Shown here piece after piece: positions 61,489-64,000 of a stretch of DNA of 64,000 nucleotides. The stretch spans positions 124,001 through 188,000 of the forward strand of contig CAZAXD010000001.1 in NCBI GenBank assembly GCA_964489015.1, written 5' to 3'. The stretch's first letter is position 1, and the number at the start of each line of letters is the position of its first letter. Both the position numbers and the translations under genes were made by a program. The notes beneath the pieces were generated by a model, which was given only the letters and a program-made list of their open reading frames with translations, had not been told where the DNA came from and searched no databases. Source of the stretch: JAPYWM01 sp964489015. Lineage in GTDB: Bacteria; Bacteroidota; Bacteroidia; SpSt-205.

Positions 61489-62949
61489 ATGGCTAATGCG
61501 TATCCTACATCGGAGCTAAGGTCTGATGGGCCGGTGCTTTGGCTCGTATCGCCAAGTGCTCAGACTGCTTATGAAGGGGCCGTGACCCGCTACGGGCTTG
61601 ACCCGCACGCCTTCAAGCCGGAGCGGCGCTTACGCTTTTATGGAGATGGGCGATTGGAGGGGCTTATTCTGCCTTTGCCTGACGACGAGATCGAAACGCT
61701 CCGACGCGGGGTTTATTATGCGCTCCGAAAGGCCGAGGAAGTGGGCTGGACCCGAGTCCAGCTGCGTTGGGTCGAGCCGCCCGCCCACCCCGATCGGCTT
61801 TATGCCTATCAGACCTTAGGCGAGTTTGCCCGGATGAGCCTCTATCGCTTTGTGAAGTATGTCTTGGAGCCTCCGCTCTCGGTAGAGGAGATAGCGATAT
61901 GGCGTCCAGACGAGCAGGCAGAGCAGGCCATTCAAAAGGGGCTCTTAGTAGGGGCACTAGTCAATAGCACTCGGGACTGGGTGAATGAGCCCCCTAACGT
62001 GCTAACGGCCGTAGAGCTAGCACACCGCATCGCCGTCCTGGGTCAGACTTATGGCTTTTCGGTAGAGATATGGGATAAAAGTCGCATTCAGGCCGAAAAG
62101 ATGGGAGGCCTCTTGGCTGTCAATCGCGGGAGCCTGCAGCCGCCGACTTTCACCATCGCTGAATACAAACCGGCCCAACCCCGCAACAAGAAGCCTCTCG
62201 TGCTCGTAGGAAAAGGGCTCATTTTTGATACAGGAGGCCTTAGTCTCAAGCCCACCCCGGACAGCATGGATTACATGAAGGTTGACATGGCTGGCGGGGC
62301 TACGGTGGCCCATGCTTTGGCTCTGGTTGCGGCGCTTCGATTGCCATACCACGTGATAGCCCTTGTTCCGGCGACGGACAACCGTCCTGGTGAAGATGCC
62401 TACACGCCTAATGACATCATTCATTTTGCGGATGGTACGCCGGTTGAGATTCGGAATACCGATGCAGAAGGCCGCCTCATTTTGGCCGATGCCTTGATTC
62501 ATGCTCGACGGTATGATCCGGGATTAGTCGTGGATTTTGCGACGCTCACGGGGTCTGCGGCGATGGCGGTGGGGCCTTATGCCTCGGTACTTTTTACCAA
62601 CGCCGGTCTGGCTATTCGGGATGCGCTACTCAACAGTGGGTTTCGGACCCATGAGCGCCTCGTCGAATTCCCGCTCTGGGACGACTACGGCTATCTCATC
62701 AAAAGTGATATTGCGGCGATTAAGAACTCCGCTAGCCGCGAAGCCGGTGCCATCACAGCGGCTAAGTTCTTGGAATATTTTGTACGCTATCCTTGGGCGC
62801 ACTTTGATATTGCAGGCACTGCTTTTTACAATAAACCCCTGCCACCCGATCGGGGTTTTCCCCGCCACTATCAAGTTAAGCACGCTACGGGGGTTGGGGT
62901 GCGCTTGCTCTTAGATTTTATCGAACGGCATGGAGACCGAATCGGATAA
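61489..62949 (+). CDS. Leucyl aminopeptidase, M17 family
   Basis: 486-residue cytoplasmic hexameric metallopeptidase. Two-metal and catalytic residues are in place: Lys242, Asp247, Lys254, Asp266, Asp325, Glu327 and Arg329 (GKGLIFDTGGLSLKP, MKVDMAGGATV, NTDAEGRL). It removes N-terminal residues from peptides. ATG directly behind the promoter; overlaps pdxA by 20 nt. Confidence 0.96.
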   Translation: MANAYPTSELRSDGPVLWLVSPSAQTAYEGAVTRYGLDPHAFKPERRLRFYGDGRLEGLILPLPDDEIETLRRGVYYALRKAEEVGWTRVQLRWVEPPAHPDRLYAYQTLGEFARMSLYRFVKYVLEPPLSVEEIAIWRPDEQAEQAIQKGLLVGALVNSTRDWVNEPPNVLTAVELAHRIAVLGQTYGFSVEIWDKSRIQAEKMGGLLAVNRGSLQPPTFTIAEYKPAQPRNKKPLVLVGKGLIFDTGGLSLKPTPDSMDYMKVDMAGGATVAHALALVAALRLPYHVIALVPATDNRPGEDAYTPNDIIHFADGTPVEIRNTDAEGRLILADALIHARRYDPGLVVDFATLTGSAAMAVGPYASVLFTNAGLAIRDALLNSGFRTHERLVEFPLWDDYGYLIKSDIAAIKNSASREAGAITAAKFLEYFVRYPWAHFDIAGTAFYNKPLPPDRGFPRHYQVKHATGVGVRLLLDFIERHGDRIG

Positions 62950-63955
62950 ACTGCCGCTAGTAGGCTTTACGATTGGGGAGCCTGGCGGAATCGGTCCTCA
63001 GCTCTTACTACAATTTTTCCAGCGGGAAGGCTGGCAGGAGGCTTTCATTCCGGTGGTTTACGCCCCTCGTCGGGTGATCGAGCAGTGGCGGGCTTTTTTA
63101 GGGCTCAACCAGTTTCGGTATCACCTGCTTCGTTCAATAGACCAGCCGCTTAGACCGGGCGATTTTTACCTCATAGACCTTGGGCCTCCCCCAGGGGAAG
63201 TCGTGCTACGCGCTTCGTCTCCTGTGAATGGCCACGTGGCTCGTGAGTCGCTGCGGCGAGCGGTCCATGATGCGCGCCAAGGCTTCCTTGACGTAGTAGT
63301 CACCCTCCCCACCGACAAAGCCACCTTGTATGATGTCGAGACCTTCCCCTATCGAGGTCACACGGAGTATTTTCGAAGTCTGCCAGACGCTCAGCCTCTC
63401 ATGATGATGGTGGGCCCCAGGCTAAAGGTGGCTGTGGCTACCGAGCATATCCCACTTAGTGCCGTTCCGACTGCCCTCAGTGAAGGGCTTATCGAGACAG
63501 CCCTGCGCCAGCTTAGGCAAACTTTACAGCGAGATTTTGCCATAGCAACTCCTCGCTTAGCGATTTTGGGTCTCAATCCACATGCGGGAGACCAGGGGCT
63601 CATTGGTACCGAAGAGGAGACCCTACTACGTCCTCTCCTGGCGCGTTTAGCGCAGGAGATGCTGGTCGCAGGGCCTTTTGCGGCGGATGGCTTCTTTGGC
63701 GCCGAAGCTTATCAGCGTTTTGATGCGGTTTTGGCGCTGTATCATGATCAAGGGCTGATTCCCTTCAAGCTTTTGGAGGGGTGGTTAGGCTATCAGTATA
63801 CAGCGGGCTTACCCTTTGTGCGGACGGCGCCGGATCACGGTACGGCTTATGACAAGGTGGGGGCGGACGATGCGGCTATCGAGAGCCTCTCGGCGGCTAT
63901 CTGGGAAGGGCTCATAATTGCGCAGCGCCGGTCCGGGTATCTCACCTCCGTATGA
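62930..63955 (+). CDS. pdxA: 4-hydroxythreonine-4-phosphate dehydrogenase
   Basis: 341-residue enzyme of the DXP-dependent vitamin B6 pathway. GFTIGEPGGIGPQLL at the start, metal-site His144 in YRGHTEYF, LGLNPHAGDQGLIGTEE, and YHDQGLIPFKLL with the C-terminal RTAPDHGTAYD. Full length. Begins 20 nt inside the M17 gene and overlaps the next start by 4 nt. Confidence 0.96.
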   Translation: METESDKLPLVGFTIGEPGGIGPQLLLQFFQREGWQEAFIPVVYAPRRVIEQWRAFLGLNQFRYHLLRSIDQPLRPGDFYLIDLGPPPGEVVLRASSPVNGHVARESLRRAVHDARQGFLDVVVTLPTDKATLYDVETFPYRGHTEYFRSLPDAQPLMMMVGPRLKVAVATEHIPLSAVPTALSEGLIETALRQLRQTLQRDFAIATPRLAILGLNPHAGDQGLIGTEEETLLRPLLARLAQEMLVAGPFAADGFFGAEAYQRFDAVLALYHDQGLIPFKLLEGWLGYQYTAGLPFVRTAPDHGTAYDKVGADDAAIESLSAAIWEGLIIAQRRSGYLTSV

Positions 63956-64000
63956 AAGGCCTAGCCTGGCTCCTGCCAGCGGATCTCGCCACCCATGCAG
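63952..64000 (+). CDS. Start of an unidentified gene (cut by window end)
   Basis: ATG at 63952 in an ATGA overlap with pdxA; 16 codons are visible (MKGLAWLLPADLATHA). Too short to identify. The overlap suggests it is the third gene of the M17-pdxA unit. Confidence 0.45.
   Translation, partial: MKGLAWLLPADLATHA

Overview
The window comes from a member of the Bacteroidota. Several secreted proteins end in type IX secretion (T9SS) sorting domains: type A on the beta-helix protein, the PhoD-like phosphatase and probably the M1 peptidase, and the CHU_C/gliding-motility type on the protein at 54.6-57.3 kb. There is a SusC/RagA-like TonB-dependent barrel with a carboxypeptidase-regulatory N-terminus, a long inserted form of IspG, almost no Shine-Dalgarno sequences, and promoters of the Bacteroidota type TAnnTTTG. 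No lower rank can be read from the sequence. Fifteen N bases at 18321-18335 show that the contig is scaffolded.

Left part (1-25 kb) is accessory and partly decayed. It holds a penicillin-amidase-family hydrolase transcribed into uvrA, an aminotransferase, a secreted beta-helix protein, ispG followed by a broken PhoD-like phosphatase, a TonB-dependent barrel, two broken tandem paralogues with two membrane helices and a PH/GRAM-like domain, an M1 peptidase, a TPR protein interrupted by the N gap, phosphosulfolactate synthase, an orphan nuoH, and a tandem pair of TPR-membrane-SpoIIE phosphatases. One member of that pair is intact and the other carries about six lesions.

Middle part (24.7-35.8 kb) is metabolic housekeeping: an M16 peptidase, efp-accB-accC, an acyl-CoA dehydrogenase, and the run rmuC-pyrR-pyrB-miaA.

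From 35.87 to 53.47 kb there is one unbroken translation operon. It merges the str, S10, spc and alpha operons (rpsL-rpsG-fusA-rpsJ ... secY-map-infA-rpmJ ... rpoA-rplQ) and ends in tRNA-Thr(TGT). It has no tuf and no adk. All 33 protein genes are intact and tightly packed.

Right part (53.5-64 kb) holds an unrecognised ORF that starts at the tRNA 3' end and overlaps ribE antisense, a secreted CHU_C protein, moxR-rodA, a TPR protein, a flavin amine oxidase, an M17 aminopeptidase, pdxA, and the first bases of one more gene.

The most interesting signal is at gene starts. Fifteen exact TAnnTTTG boxes, plus about five near matches, lie only 3-11 nt upstream of the start codons of nearly every first gene of a transcription unit. 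This implies that leaderless or nearly leaderless mRNAs are the rule here. Inside the ribosomal operon, 29 of 33 start codons are preceded by T (TATG), and only rpsG has a clear Shine-Dalgarno. I found no CRISPR array, insertion sequence, prophage or defence system, and no clearly new multi-gene system.
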